Assembly (NCBI RefSeq): GCF_000152785.1
Contig: NZ_CH672414.1
Span: forward strand, 2,979,350-3,043,349
Length of the DNA stretch: 64,000 bases
Direction of reading: 5' to 3'
Source: Yoonia vestfoldensis SKA53
Lineage (GTDB): Bacteria > Pseudomonadota > Alphaproteobacteria > Rhodobacterales > Rhodobacteraceae
Shown: piece by piece, positions 53,848 to 62,901 of the stretch
How positions within the stretch are numbered: the first letter of the stretch is position 1
Layout of the letters: each line of letters begins with the position of its first letter
Translations under genes and position numbers: made by a program
The notes under the pieces: model-generated
What the model was told of the DNA's origin: nothing
Seen by the model: the letters and a program-made list of their open reading frames with translations, nothing else
Databases searched by the model: none

Positions 53848-54957
53848 TCAGCCGCCTTTCGCCCGGTCCAGCGCCTGCGGCAGGCTCTGGCCGAATGCGG
53901 CGATCTGGTCGGGGGTGCCGCAGCTGACGCGGATACAGCGGTCTTGCGGTGTCACGAAGGGCATCCGGACGAAAATGCCATCTGCGACCAATGCTGTCAG
54001 TACCGCGCGCGCGAAGGCCCCATCCTGCCCGCAGTCGATGGTGACGAAATTCGTGGCGGATGGCAGGGCGGTCAGCCCATGGGCGGCCGCGATGCGCCCG
54101 ATTGCGGCGCGCGACGTGGCGATGGCTGTGCGGACGTGGTCGATCCATGCGCTGTCTTGCAAGGCGGCCAGCGCGCCGGCCTGCGACATCCGGCACATGC
54201 CGAAATGGTTACGCACCTTTTGAAAGCCCGCGATCACATCTGCTGCCCCGATGGCGTAACCCACCCGCGCCCCGGCCATGCCATGTCCTTTGGAAAAGGT
54301 GCGCAGGCGGATCACATTGGGCGTATCCGCCGCGATATCGGGGGCGGTGCCATGGGGGGCAAGGTCGATATAGGCCTCGTCCAGCAGCAGCAGGCAATCT
54401 GCGGGCAGGTTTGCTGCCATGTCTGCGATGACATGGCCCTGGTGCCAGCTGCCCATCGGGTTGTCGGGATTGGCGATATAGACCAGTTTCGCGCCGGTTT
54501 CATGCGCCTTGGCGATCAGGGCTGCGGGGTCTTCGTGATTGCCCGCATAAGGCACCTTGTGCAGCACCCCGCCGAAACCCGTGACGTGGTAGTTGAAGGT
54601 TGGATAGGCTCCGTCTGATGTGACCGCGCCGTCACCCGCGCTGATGTAAAGCCGCACCAGCAGGCCCAAAAGCCCGTCGATCCCTTCGCCCACCATGATA
54701 TTGTCGATGTCTGTGCCGTGATGGGCGGCAAGGGCTGTGCGCAAATCATGGCTTTCGGGGTCGCCGTACATCCAGACCTCGGTCGCGGCCTGTTGCATCG
54801 CGGCGATGGCACGGGGCGAGGGGCCAAAGGCGCTTTCGTTGGCACCCAGCCGCGCGGTAAAAACCTGTCCGCGCGCGCGTTCCTGCGCCTCTGGTCCGAC
54901 GAAGGGGACCGTAGCGGGCAAAGAGGCGGCAAGCGGGGTCAGGCGGGGATGGGTCAT
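53848..54957 (-). CDS. Class-I/II aminotransferase, histidinol-phosphate aminotransferase family
   Basis: The 369-residue PLP enzyme has LGANESAFGPSP, the cofactor aspartate and tyrosine in LLDEAYIDL (Asp193, Tyr196), Schiff-base Lys223 in TFSKGHGMAGARVGY, and RVSCGTPDQ at the C-terminus. The motif order is that of HisC-like enzymes, which also include aromatic and other amino acid transaminases. No other his genes are near, so it may be a paralogue rather than the biosynthetic HisC. It lies downstream of valS on the same strand, with a dispersed motif copy between. Confidence 0.88.
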   Translation of the reverse strand: MTHPRLTPLAASLPATVPFVGPEAQERARGQVFTARLGANESAFGPSPRAIAAMQQAATEVWMYGDPESHDLRTALAAHHGTDIDNIMVGEGIDGLLGLLVRLYISAGDGAVTSDGAYPTFNYHVTGFGGVLHKVPYAGNHEDPAALIAKAHETGAKLVYIANPDNPMGSWHQGHVIADMAANLPADCLLLLDEAYIDLAPHGTAPDIAADTPNVIRLRTFSKGHGMAGARVGYAIGAADVIAGFQKVRNHFGMCRMSQAGALAALQDSAWIDHVRTAIATSRAAIGRIAAAHGLTALPSATNFVTIDCGQDGAFARAVLTALVADGIFVRMPFVTPQDRCIRVSCGTPDQIAAFGQSLPQALDRAKGG

Positions 54958-54961
54958 CGTG

Positions 54962-55008
54962 AAAACTTTTATGCGCTCCGCGCGGGGAGTATTTTTGGAA
55001 ATAAGAAG
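54962..55008 (+). repeat. Dispersed motif between the HisC-like gene and valS
   Basis: The copy has AAAACTTTTATGCGCTCCGC, then GCGGGGAGTATTTTTGGAAA, then TAAGAAG. It is the variant with the GGAAATAAGAAG end and points against the flanking genes. Confidence 0.7.
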
Positions 55009-55039
55009 TGGGGGGCCAAGCGGATGGCCCCCGCCGTGT

Positions 55040-57979
55040 TTAGCCCAGTTCCTGCAGTCGTGCGATGGCCGCCTTGATCTGGGTGTCTTCGTTTTCGCGC
55101 AAGGCGAGGTTGGCGCGGGCCTCTTCCACCACGTCATCGGGCGCGGAGGCCACGAAGGCTGGGTTGTTCAGCCGTCCGCGCAGGCCGCCCAGTTCCTTGG
55201 CGAGTTTCTGGGAAGTCTTTTCAAGCCGTGCGATTTCGGCGGCGACGTCGATCAACCCTGCGAGAGGCAGGCCGAACGTGCCGCCGTCCATTGGAATCGT
55301 GACGCAGCCTTTGGGAAAGCTGTCGACATGGGTCAGGCTGTCGATCCGTGCCAGCCGCTGGATCAGGGCGGCGTTGTTATCCCAAGCGGATTGGCCTTTG
55401 GCATCAAGCCCCGTCACCAGAAGCGGCACCTGTGCGCCTGCGGGCACATGGACCTGCGCGCGCGCCGAACGGGTGTTGTCGATCAGGCCGATCACCCAGT
55501 TCATTTCGCGGTCGGCGTCGGTGTCGACAAGTGCGCTGCCGTAGCTTGGCCAATCGGCGTGGCAAAGCATTTTGGCGCGGGTGTCGGCCAGGCCCCAGAG
55601 TTCTTCGGTGATGAAGGGCATGATCGGGTGCAACAGGATCAGGCATTGATCCAGCACCCAGCGCAGGGTCTGTTCAGTTTCCAGCTTTGCGGCGGCATCC
55701 TCGCCTTGCAGGATCGGTTTGGAGAATTCCAGATACCAGTCGCAGACCTTGCCCCATGTGAAGGCATAAAGCGCATCCGCCGCATCGTTGAACCGGTAGG
55801 CGTGCAGCGCGGCATCCACGGTTTCGCGCAGCTTGCCTGTTTCACCGATGATCCATTTGTTCAGCGTCAGGGTCGCCTCTGGCCGTGTGGGATCGCCCGG
55901 ATAGGGGATAGTGTAATGGTCGGCAAAGCTGAAGGCGTTCCAGAGTTTGGTGCCGAAGTTCCGGTAGCCCTTGATCCGGTCTTCGGAGATTTTCAGCACG
56001 CCGCCGATGGCCGCCATCTGTGCGTTGGAGAACCGCAAGGCATCGGCACCATATTGGTCGATCATGTCCAGCGGGTCGATGACATTGCCCTTGGTTTTCG
56101 ACATCTTCTCGCCCTTGGCGTCGCGGACAAGCTGGTGCAGGTAGATCGTATGGAACGGGTCCTGGGCCATGACGGCCTGTGACATCATCATCATGCGCGC
56201 GACCCAGAAGAACAGGATATCCTGTCCGGTGATCAGGACGTCACCGGGAAAGTATTTCATCGCGGGGTCGTCAGCGGGCCAGCCGAGCGTGCCGAAAGGC
56301 CACAGGCCTGAGGAGAACCATGTGTCCAGCACGTCGGGGTCGCGCGTGAGCGCGGTGTCGGGGCCGGCCATCGCCTGTGCTTCGGCCTCGGTGGTGGCGC
56401 AATATTGGCTGCCGTCGGCGGCAAACCACACCGGGATTTGATGCCCCCACCAAAGCTGGCGCGAGATGCACCACGGCTCGATATTTTCCAGCCAGTGGTA
56501 ATAGACTTTTTCGCCGCTTTCGGGGATGATCTTGGTGCGGCCTTGTTTCACGGCCTCCAGCGCGGGGCCAACAATTTTGGCGGTATCCACGAACCATTGG
56601 TCGGTCAGCATCGGTTCGATCACCACGCGCGAGCGGTCGCCGAATGGCTGCATGATCTTTTTGGCTTCGACCAAGGGGATCATGGTGGGCGCGTCCCGGA
56701 CTTGATCCGGGACCTCGGCGTTTGCCGCTGCCTCAGGCCCCGGCTCGGGGGCCGGGGTTGGCGCGGGGGCGGGGACCATGACGGCCAGACCTTCGGCCGT
56801 TACATCGGCCACCACGCGCGCACGCGCCTCGAACCGGTCCAGCCCGCGATACGCGTCGGGTACAAGGTTCATCGCGGCGATCATCGCCTCGTCGAAATTC
56901 TGATCCCCATTGGCGATGGCTTGCGCAATCGCTGCCTCTTCGGCATAGGGCCGCCCGTCAGCGCGCATCGCACCGCGCGTATCCATCAAGGCATACATCG
57001 GGATATTGCCCCGCTTGGCGACCTCATAATCGTTGAAATCATGCGCGCCGGTGATTTTCACCGCACCTGACCCGAAGGTCGGATCGGGGTAGGGGTCGGT
57101 GATGATCGGGATCAGGCGGCGGTGTTCTTTCGGCCCGACGGGGATTTCGCACAGCTTGCCCACGATGGGCGCATAGCGCGGATCGTCCTTGTGGACGGCA
57201 ACAGCGCCATCGCCCAGCATGGTTTCGGGCCGCGTCGTGGCGATGGAAATGTAATCGCGCACCTCGCGCAAGGTGACGTTGCCGTCTTCGTCTTTCTCAA
57301 TATATTCATAGGTTTCGCCACCCGCCAGCGGGTATTTGAAATGCCACATATGGCCGTCGACCTCGATATTCTCGACCTCGAGGTCGGAAATCGCGGTCTC
57401 AAAGTGCGGGTCCCAATTGACCAGACGCTTGCCGCGATAGATCAGGCCCTTGTTGTACATATCCACGAAAACGCGGATCACGGCGTCGTGGAAATTGCCG
57501 GCAGGTTCGGTGGCGGGCGCTGAATCCGCGCCCGACATGGTAAAGGCAGAGCGTGACCAATCCATGCTGTCGCCCAGACGCCGTGCCTGTTGTTCGATCA
57601 CACCGCCCTTGTCGCCTTTCCAGTCCCAGACTTTTTTCAGGAAGGCCTCGCGCCCCATCTCGACCCGTTTGGGTTGGCCCGTGGCGGCAAGATCCTTTTC
57701 CACCATCAATTGCGTAGCGATCCCCGCATGGTCCAGCCCCGGCTGCCACAGCGTGTCAAACCCCTGCATCCGTTTCCAGCGCGTCAGGATATCCATCAAG
57801 GTATGGTTAAAGGCGTGGCCGACATGCAGATGCCCCGTCACATTGGGCGGCGGCAGCATGATGCAGAACGTCTCATCCCGGCTGGCGTTGGCCCCGGCTT
57901 TGAAGGCGCCGGCCTCTTCCCACATTTTATAAAGGCGGGCTTCGGCCTCGGCGGCGTTGAAAGTCTTTTCCATCGGCAT
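55040..57979 (-). CDS. valS: Valyl-tRNA synthetase (with inserted Ala/Pro-rich segment)
   Basis: The 979-residue class-I synthetase has HVGH at 52-55 ([15 protein letters not shown]) and KMSKT near residue 622 in [10 protein letters not shown], the CP1 editing domain, an anticodon-binding domain and the C-terminal coiled coil. The start at 57979 has AAGGACAG upstream. About residues 400-430 form an unusual insert ([19 protein letters not shown], then [10 protein letters not shown]), encoded in part by a palindromic repeat, at a variable loop between LAVM and the conserved [14 protein letters not shown] segment (here [10 protein letters not shown]). Confidence 0.97.
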   Translation of the reverse strand: MPMEKTFNAAEAEARLYKMWEEAGAFKAGANASRDETFCIMLPPPNVTGHLHVGHAFNHTLMDILTRWKRMQGFDTLWQPGLDHAGIATQLMVEKDLAATGQPKRVEMGREAFLKKVWDWKGDKGGVIEQQARRLGDSMDWSRSAFTMSGADSAPATEPAGNFHDAVIRVFVDMYNKGLIYRGKRLVNWDPHFETAISDLEVENIEVDGHMWHFKYPLAGGETYEYIEKDEDGNVTLREVRDYISIATTRPETMLGDGAVAVHKDDPRYAPIVGKLCEIPVGPKEHRRLIPIITDPYPDPTFGSGAVKITGAHDFNDYEVAKRGNIPMYALMDTRGAMRADGRPYAEEAAIAQAIANGDQNFDEAMIAAMNLVPDAYRGLDRFEARARVVADVTAEGLAVMVPAPAPTPAPEPGPEAAANAEVPDQVRDAPTMIPLVEAKKIMQPFGDRSRVVIEPMLTDQWFVDTAKIVGPALEAVKQGRTKIIPESGEKVYYHWLENIEPWCISRQLWWGHQIPVWFAADGSQYCATTEAEAQAMAGPDTALTRDPDVLDTWFSSGLWPFGTLGWPADDPAMKYFPGDVLITGQDILFFWVARMMMMSQAVMAQDPFHTIYLHQLVRDAKGEKMSKTKGNVIDPLDMIDQYGADALRFSNAQMAAIGGVLKISEDRIKGYRNFGTKLWNAFSFADHYTIPYPGDPTRPEATLTLNKWIIGETGKLRETVDAALHAYRFNDAADALYAFTWGKVCDWYLEFSKPILQGEDAAAKLETEQTLRWVLDQCLILLHPIMPFITEELWGLADTRAKMLCHADWPSYGSALVDTDADREMNWVIGLIDNTRSARAQVHVPAGAQVPLLVTGLDAKGQSAWDNNAALIQRLARIDSLTHVDSFPKGCVTIPMDGGTFGLPLAGLIDVAAEIARLEKTSQKLAKELGGLRGRLNNPAFVASAPDDVVEEARANLALRENEDTQIKAAIARLQELG
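56693..56757. repeat. Palindromic repeat unit inside valS
   Basis: GTCCCGGA (56693-56700) and TCCGGGAC (56706-56713) form an 8-bp stem with a 5-base loop, followed by a second hairpin CCCCGGC (56738-56744) / GCCGGGG (56751-56757). GTCCCGGATCAAGTCCGGGA-type sequences are common intergenic repeats in alphaproteobacterial genomes. Here the repeat is read in frame as VPDQVRD. Confidence 0.75.
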
Positions 57980-58104
57980 CAGTGCTGTCCTTTTTCGGCT
58001 TGTCGCCAGATACCAAGCGCGCACACCAAGGGAAAGGGTTTGTTCGGGCTGGACTTGGGGGTTTCGCCCGCTAGGGTCTGGACAAGCCATTCAAGGGGAT
58101 CAGC

Positions 58105-60405
58105 ATGGAAAAATTCGGCAAAAGCCAGTCGGTGACGCGGGTCGAGGATTTGCGCTTTCTGACGGGCGCAGGGCGCTATGTCGATGACGTCGCCCCGGCG
58201 GGCGCGCTGCACGCGTTTTTTCTGCGCGCGCCTGTGGCACATGGCAGGGTCACGGCGCTGGATGTGGCGGATGCGCGCGCGATGCCGGGGGTGGCCTTGG
58301 TCGTCACCGCGGATGATCTGGTGGCGGCGGGGGTGCGGATGGGTTTGGCGGGCAAGGTGTTGCGCAACAGCGACGGGTCGCGCGCGGCGGCCCCCGTCCG
58401 CCCCATTCTCGCGCAGGGCCACGTGCGCCATGTGGGCGAGCCGGTGGCGATGATTGTCGCTGAAACGATGCCGGCCGCGCGCGATGCGGCCGAGGCGATT
58501 TTACTGGAAATTGATGATCTGCCTGTCCATGTGGCACTGGAAATCGGCGGCGTGGCGATCCACGCCGAAGCGCCTGACAACCTTGCCTTTGACTGGGCGC
58601 TGGGCGATGCGGATGCGACACGCGCGGCCATCGCCGCTGCCGCCCATGTCGTCACGGCGCAGGTGTTTGACAACCGCGTGATCGTGAACGCGATGGAACC
58701 GCGTGGGTGCTTTGCCGAGGTCACGGATGGCCGGTTGCATGTCGCCGTCAACGGGCAAGGCGTCTGGGCCACCAAACGTGACCTGATCCATCATTTCGGC
58801 CTGAATGACGCGGATGTGCGCGTGACCACCCCCGATGTCGGTGGCGGTTTCGGGATGAAAGGCATGCGCTATCCTGAACCCTTTTGCGTGGCCCATGCCG
58901 CGCGCGTGCTGGGCCGCCCCGTGCGCTGGATGTCGGAGCGCACCGAGGCGATGCTGACCGATAACGCGGGCCGCGATCTGACGACGACCGCGACACTTGC
59001 CTTTGATGCTCACCATCGGATCACGGCGTATCAGCTTGATACGATCGCCAATATGGGCGCTTATAATTCGCAATTCGCCCAAGCGATCCAGACAGAATTG
59101 TTCGCCAAAGTGCTGATGGGCACCTATGATGTTCAGACCGCCCATATGCGCACGCGCGGTATTTATACCAACACCACCCCCGTCGATGCCTATCGCGGCG
59201 CAGGCCGGCCAGAGGCGATTTTCGTGCTGGAACGCAGCATGGACGCCGCGGCGCGCCAATTGGGTGTTGATCCTTGGGAATTGCGGGCGCGCAACTTCAT
59301 CAAACCTGAACAATTTCCCTATACCACCGTCACGGGTATGACCTATGACGTGGGGGATTTCATGCAGGTTTTGAACACCGCCGGGCGCAACGCTGACCGC
59401 GGCGGTTTTGCGGCGCGCAAGGCCGCATCGGCCGCGCAGGGCAAATTGCGCGGGCAGGGCCTGTGCTATTACATCGAAAGCATCCTTGGCGATCCCGATG
59501 AAACCACCGCCGTTGAATTCACGCCGGGTGGCGCGCTGATCTATGTCGGCACGCAATCCAACGGGCAGGGGCATGAAACCGTCTATGCGCAGTTTCTGGC
59601 AGATCAGACCGGTATCCCCGCCGATCGTATCACCGTGGTGCAAGGCGACAGTGACCGCATCCCCACGGGCGGCGGTACGGGCGGGTCGCGGTCGGTGACT
59701 GTGCAGAACACCGCGACCTTGGCGGCGGTGGATGTGATCCGCGACGCCTTTAGCGCGTTTCTTGCCGAACAAGAGGGGGTGGATGCCGCTGCGATCCGCT
59801 TTGACGATGAACGCTTCCGCATCAACGGGTCCAACCTGACCCCCACCATGCTGGAGGTGGCCGATCTGGCCCGCGCGGCAGGGCGCCACGATCTTTTGCG
59901 CCATTCTGCGACGATCACGCTCGACAATCGCAGTTTCCCCAATGGCGCGCATGTGGCCGAGGTCGAGATTGACCCCGCCACGGGTGTCGTCAGTGTTGAT
60001 CGCTATACCGTGGTTGACGATTTCGGCAATCTGATCAACCCGATGCTGGCCGAGGGGCAGGTCCATGGTGGTGTCGCCCAAGGGATTGGGCAGGCCCTGA
60101 CCGAACGCGCGGTGTTCGACGCGGATGGGCAGCTTTTGTCGGCCAGCTTCATGGATTATGCCATGCCGCGCGCGGACGATTTGCCGATGATCGGCTTTGC
60201 CACCGAATGCACGCCATCGCTTTACAATCCGATGGGCATGAAAGGCTGTGGCGAGGCGGGGACGGTCGGGGCCTTGGCCGCGATCAGCAACGCGGTGATG
60301 GATGCCTTGCAGGATGTCGGCGTGACGCAGATCGACATGCCTTTTACCCCGCATCGCGTCTGGCAGGCGATCAGCGCAGCACAGGGTGCCGATGCGGCTG
60401 CGTGA
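58105..60405 (+). CDS. Form-II CoxL-like molybdopterin-binding subunit (xanthine dehydrogenase family)
   Basis: The 766-residue protein is the large molybdenum-cofactor subunit of a xanthine-oxidase-family enzyme. It has the N-terminal RVEDLRFLTGAGRYVDD, the AYRGAGR loop (about 362-368) which marks form II rather than true CO dehydrogenase (AYRCSFR), and the catalytic glutamate in GCGEAGT (about residue 717). No small iron-sulfur (CoxS) or FAD (CoxM) subunit gene lies on either side, which is unusual. The ATG at 58105 has AAGGGG upstream. It overlaps the next gene by 14 nt. Confidence 0.92.
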   Translation: MEKFGKSQSVTRVEDLRFLTGAGRYVDDVAPAGALHAFFLRAPVAHGRVTALDVADARAMPGVALVVTADDLVAAGVRMGLAGKVLRNSDGSRAAAPVRPILAQGHVRHVGEPVAMIVAETMPAARDAAEAILLEIDDLPVHVALEIGGVAIHAEAPDNLAFDWALGDADATRAAIAAAAHVVTAQVFDNRVIVNAMEPRGCFAEVTDGRLHVAVNGQGVWATKRDLIHHFGLNDADVRVTTPDVGGGFGMKGMRYPEPFCVAHAARVLGRPVRWMSERTEAMLTDNAGRDLTTTATLAFDAHHRITAYQLDTIANMGAYNSQFAQAIQTELFAKVLMGTYDVQTAHMRTRGIYTNTTPVDAYRGAGRPEAIFVLERSMDAAARQLGVDPWELRARNFIKPEQFPYTTVTGMTYDVGDFMQVLNTAGRNADRGGFAARKAASAAQGKLRGQGLCYYIESILGDPDETTAVEFTPGGALIYVGTQSNGQGHETVYAQFLADQTGIPADRITVVQGDSDRIPTGGGTGGSRSVTVQNTATLAAVDVIRDAFSAFLAEQEGVDAAAIRFDDERFRINGSNLTPTMLEVADLARAAGRHDLLRHSATITLDNRSFPNGAHVAEVEIDPATGVVSVDRYTVVDDFGNLINPMLAEGQVHGGVAQGIGQALTERAVFDADGQLLSASFMDYAMPRADDLPMIGFATECTPSLYNPMGMKGCGEAGTVGALAAISNAVMDALQDVGVTQIDMPFTPHRVWQAISAAQGADAAA

Positions 60406-61459
60406 TTGGGTTTTCGGTCTTTTCGGGCGCAAACCGCGCACCGAAGAGGCCGCAATCCGCCAGCGGGGTCCGGCGATCCATGTTATCATCATGGATGGCA
60501 CGATGTCGTCGCTGGACCCGGGGGCGGAAACCAACGCGGGCCTGACCTTCAAACTGCTGCGCGAGGGCAGTAAGGGCGCGAATATGACCGTCTATTACGA
60601 GGCGGGGATTCAATGGCGTGACTGGGCGACGACGCTGGATGTGATCACCGGACGCGGGATCAACCGCACGATCAGGCGCGCCTATGGCGTGATTGCGTCA
60701 CGCTATCGGCCCGGTGACCGGATCGTGCTGATCGGCTATTCACGCGGTGCTTTTGCCGTGCGGTCATTGGCGGGGGTGATCGGCATGGTCGGGCTGGTGC
60801 GCGCGGATGCGGCCACCGAACGCAACGTGACGCAGGCCTACCGGCATTACCGCACCGGGGGGCGCAGCCAATATGCGGCCGCCTTCCGCCGCCTGCATTG
60901 CCATCCTGTAGTCGAGATCGAGGCTGTTGCCGTCTGGGACACCGTCAAGGCGCTGGGCTTGCGGTTTCCGCTCGTCTGGCGCTGGGGGCAGGAACAGCAC
61001 AATTTCCATTCTGCCGAACTGGCCCCGCATGTGCGGCACGGCTTTCACGCGCTGGCCCGCGATGAACGGCGCAAGGCATATACGCCTGTCCTGTGGTCCT
61101 GCCCGCCCGGATGGCAGGGGCATGTCGAACAGGTCTGGTTCAAGGGCAATCACGCCGATGTCGGCGGGCAGGTGCGTGCCTATCCGCCAGCACGCCCGCT
61201 GGCCAATATCCCGCTGGTCTGGATGCTTGACCGGCTCGAGGCTTGCGCCGTGCCTTTGCCCGCAGGCTGGCGCGACAGGTTTGCGCAGGATGTGAATGCG
61301 CCGTCTATCGGCAATTGGCGCGGCTGGGCGCGGCTGTTCATCGCGCGGCGCAGGCGGGTGATCGGGCGTGACCCGTCCGAACGGCTGCACGACAGCATCG
61401 CGCAGCGGGTGCAGCGGCGGTCATTCTTGCGACGGGCGCATGATCAGGCAAGTGGTTGA
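60392..61459 (+). CDS. DUF2235 alpha/beta hydrolase
   Basis: The 355-residue protein has IHVIIMDGTMSSLDPGAETN, the nucleophile motif GYSRGAF (about 115-121) and VWFKGNHADVGG, the pattern of DUF2235 hydrolases that include Tle-type phospholipase effectors. No type VI secretion genes are near, so an ordinary hydrolase role is as likely. The ATG at 60392 overlaps the CoxL-like stop by 14 nt, suggesting coupled translation; a GTG at 60386 is possible. It overlaps the convergent thioesterase by 39 nt. Confidence 0.88.
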   Translation: MRLRDWVFGLFGRKPRTEEAAIRQRGPAIHVIIMDGTMSSLDPGAETNAGLTFKLLREGSKGANMTVYYEAGIQWRDWATTLDVITGRGINRTIRRAYGVIASRYRPGDRIVLIGYSRGAFAVRSLAGVIGMVGLVRADAATERNVTQAYRHYRTGGRSQYAAAFRRLHCHPVVEIEAVAVWDTVKALGLRFPLVWRWGQEQHNFHSAELAPHVRHGFHALARDERRKAYTPVLWSCPPGWQGHVEQVWFKGNHADVGGQVRAYPPARPLANIPLVWMLDRLEACAVPLPAGWRDRFAQDVNAPSIGNWRGWARLFIARRRRVIGRDPSERLHDSIAQRVQRRSFLRRAHDQASG

Positions 61460-61906
61460 TCCGGTTGCATAAAGCTTGCCATCGGCGGCACCCCTGATTT
61501 CCCCATGCGCGACACCCGTGCTGCGGCCTGCGTGATCGCTGATGCCGGTGGCAAGGATTTCCACGCCTATCGGGATCGCGCGGGTCAGGTTCACCTTGTA
61601 TTCGAGCGTGGTATAAACCGATCCCTTGGGCACCAGCGTCATCACAGCACAGGCCATGCAACTGTCCAGTAAGGTGCCATACCAGCCGCCATGCACGCCG
61701 CCCATCGGGTTGGCATGCTCGAATGCAGGCGTGCCGCGAAAAGTGACACGACCTGCCGCGACTTCGTGCAGGTGGTAATTCATCAGGCCCGAAATCGGGG
61801 GGCGGCTGATCTCGCCGCGCTGCATGGATAGCATGAAATCAAGGCCCGACATGGACAGGATAGTGTCCAGATCAAGCAGATCGGCTGGGGTTTTCGCAAT
61901 GAACAT
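61421..61906 (-). CDS. PaaI-family hotdog thioesterase
   Basis: The 161-residue protein has the hotdog-fold pattern FEHANPMGGVHGGWYGTLLDSCMACAV and YTTLEYKVNLTRAIPIG, as in PaaI-type acyl-CoA thioesterases; the acid in LLDS and HGG near the helix are the likely active-site residues. The ATG at 61906 gives the usual start. It follows metF on the same strand by 37 bp and may be co-transcribed with it. Confidence 0.9.
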   Translation of the reverse strand: MFIAKTPADLLDLDTILSMSGLDFMLSMQRGEISRPPISGLMNYHLHEVAAGRVTFRGTPAFEHANPMGGVHGGWYGTLLDSCMACAVMTLVPKGSVYTTLEYKVNLTRAIPIGVEILATGISDHAGRSTGVAHGEIRGAADGKLYATGSTTCLIMRPSQE

Positions 61907-61943
61907 CGGCGCGCCTTTGTGTTTTCGGGCGCAGGCTCGCCTG

Positions 61944-62810
61944 TCAGGCGACGTTTTGCAACCGTGCTTTGGGCGTGATGCCCAGCGCATGGCACACGTC
62001 GCGCGTCAGCTCTGGCCGGTTCAGCGTGTAGAAATGCAGATGATCCACACCACCGCGCACCAGATCGTCGCACAGCTCTGTCGCCAGCGCCGTGGCGAGC
62101 AGGTCGGTCGTGCCGTCGCGGGTGGCATTGGTGAATGCATCGCGGATCACCTGCGGGATATGGGTGCCGCATTGGTCCGCAAACCGCTGCGCGCCGGACC
62201 AGTTTTCAATCGGCAGAATGCCCGGAATGATCGGCGCGGTGATTCCCGCCTTGGCGCAGGCATCGCGGAACCGGAAAAAGGTGTCGGCCTCGAAAAAGAA
62301 CTGGGTGATCGCGGATGTCGCACCGGCATCGATCTTGCGCTTGAGAAAGGCGATATCGGCGGCCTGATCGACAGCTTCGGGGTGCTTTTCAGGATAGGCC
62401 CCGACGCGGATGGTGAACTGGCCGGTCTCAGCCAAGGCTTCGATCAACTCGACAGAGCTTGCGAAACCGTCCGCATGGGGGGTGAATGTCGCCTGCCCTT
62501 TGGGCGCATCGCCGCGCAGGGCCACAATCTCGCGCACACCGGCGGCGGCATAATTCTGTGCGATGTCCAGCGTTTCGGCGCGGGTGGCATCAACGCAGGT
62601 CAGATGTGCTGCCACATTCAGCCCGCTGGTGCGGTGGATGGTGCTGACCGCCTCATGCGTCAACTGGCGTGTCGTCCCACCCGCGCCATAGGTCACCGAC
62701 ACGAAAGTCGGGTCCAGCGGGGCCAGCGTATTGACGCAATCCCACAGCCGGAACGACCCTTCGAGCGATTTTGGCGGGAAGAATTCAAAGGAAACGGTGG
62801 GCGTGGACAT
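61944..62810 (-). CDS. metF: Methylenetetrahydrofolate reductase
   Basis: The 288-residue TIM-barrel flavoprotein reduces 5,10-methylene-THF to 5-methyl-THF for methionine synthesis. It begins with SFEFFPPKS, contains VSVTYGAGGTTR and ALRGDAPKG, and carries the catalytic-region AITQFFFEAD. The ATG at 62810 fits the family start. It is divergent from a MetR-like regulator across a 91-bp gap with an inverted repeat. Confidence 0.97.
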   Translation of the reverse strand: MSTPTVSFEFFPPKSLEGSFRLWDCVNTLAPLDPTFVSVTYGAGGTTRQLTHEAVSTIHRTSGLNVAAHLTCVDATRAETLDIAQNYAAAGVREIVALRGDAPKGQATFTPHADGFASSVELIEALAETGQFTIRVGAYPEKHPEAVDQAADIAFLKRKIDAGATSAITQFFFEADTFFRFRDACAKAGITAPIIPGILPIENWSGAQRFADQCGTHIPQVIRDAFTNATRDGTTDLLATALATELCDDLVRGGVDHLHFYTLNRPELTRDVCHALGITPKARLQNVA

Positions 62811-62849
62811 GACAATACCTCTTGCTTGCCTTGTCGTTTTGTCACGTTT

Positions 62850-62888
62850 ATGAAGTTGAGACAAATTCATAACCTTCACTAACTTCAT
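62850..62888. promoter_or_regulatory. Candidate MetR operator in the metF/metR gap
   Basis: ATGAAGTT (62850-62857) and AACTTCAT (62881-62888) are perfect inverted arms 23 bases apart, with TTCAT and TTCACT elements between. MetR of enterobacteria binds TGAA-N5-TTCA; the TGAA and TTCA cores are kept here with a longer spacing. Divergent control of metF and autoregulation would fit. Confidence 0.45.
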
Positions 62889-62901
62889 GAAGAACATTCA
62901 C

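Noticed and set aside
58501..60552. 683-residue open frame opposite the CoxL-like gene
   Set aside because: Antisense shadow of a well-supported gene.
60392..61459. Type VI secretion lipase effector
   Set aside because: DUF2235 fits, but there are no vgrG, immunity or T6SS genes in the window, so the effector label is not supported.
62811..62886. SAM-II or SAH riboswitch before metF
   Set aside because: The leader is short and lacks the conserved segments of these riboswitches; an inverted repeat for MetR explains the region better.
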